This document shows positions 5,550 through 5,559 of a stretch of DNA of 5,559 bases, piece by piece. Source of the DNA: an uncultured Polymorphobacter sp. (GTDB lineage Bacteria > Pseudomonadota > Alphaproteobacteria > Sphingomonadales > Sphingomonadaceae); assembly GCA_937894055.1 (NCBI GenBank), contig CALDHQ010000405.1, forward strand, positions 1 through 5,559. Reading direction: 5' to 3'. Every line of letters starts with the position of its first letter. Positions within the stretch are counted from its first letter, which is position 1. The notes below the pieces were generated by a model. The model did not search any database. It was not told the origin of the DNA and saw only the letters and a program-made list of their open reading frames with translations. The position numbers and the translations under genes were made by a program.

Positions 5550-5559
5550 AGATCGGAAG
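5550..5559 (+). other. Illumina adapter start (non-genomic)
   Basis: The last ten bases, AGATCGGAAG, are the first bases of the universal TruSeq adapter as read through from an insert. The ompA-like frame is coherent up to Val at 5547-5549 and departs from the family (expected GE after TGV) exactly here. The right edge of the contig is therefore artificial. Confidence 0.93.

Overview
This 5.56-kb window is a contig with Illumina library adapter at both ends: positions 1-49 (P7-side primer, 8-base index, read-2 adapter) and 5550-5559 (first 10 bases of the adapter reverse complement). The real insert is about 50-5549. It is not one contiguous locus. The left quarter joins three unrelated gene fragments head to tail, and from about 1.32 kb rightwards it looks like a genuine piece of an alphaproteobacterial genome, most likely Sphingomonadales. 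That placement rests on high GC, EcfG-type promoter motifs, a sphingomonad-like OmpA and a CheB-CheR fusion protein. It is an inference from protein flavour, not a database result.

Layout, left to right: (1) 50 to about 1236, minus strand, about 395 codons of AMP nucleosidase (amn), lacking both termini, with a less GC-biased codon style than the right half. (2) About 1234-1320, minus strand, about 25-30 codons of an oxygen-independent coproporphyrinogen III oxidase (hemN), recognisable by its radical-SAM CxxxCxxC motif. (3) 1321-3687, minus strand, the first 789 codons of a CheB methylesterase - CheR methyltransferase - coiled coil - PAS fusion protein; the C-terminus, which in this family often carries more PAS domains and an HWE-type histidine kinase, is lost at the junction. 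All three pieces share one reading frame, so an uninterrupted open frame runs from 3687 to the left edge. I read this as an assembly or amplification chimera and not a natural fusion.

(4) 3688-3871 is a 184-bp divergent intergenic region with a possible sigma70-like promoter for cheBR and a 10-bp palindrome. (5) 3872-4237, plus strand, is a stand-alone receiver-domain response regulator. (6) 4327-4464, plus strand, is a 45-residue entericidin-like lipoprotein. (7) 4611-5549, plus strand, is an OmpA-family outer-membrane porin that starts at TTG and is cut off inside its peptidoglycan-binding domain by the contig end.

The most biologically interesting signal is a pair of matched promoter elements: GGAAC-N16-CGTT upstream of the entericidin gene and GGAAC-N16-TGTT upstream of the ompA-like gene. 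Both fit the alphaproteobacterial general stress response sigma factor EcfG. Together with a two-component regulator and a large CheB/CheR sensory protein next door, this suggests a stress-responsive cell-envelope locus: sensing on the left, envelope output on the right. The regulatory link between the two halves is inference. I found no tRNA, rRNA, CRISPR array, insertion sequence or convincing rho-independent terminator.
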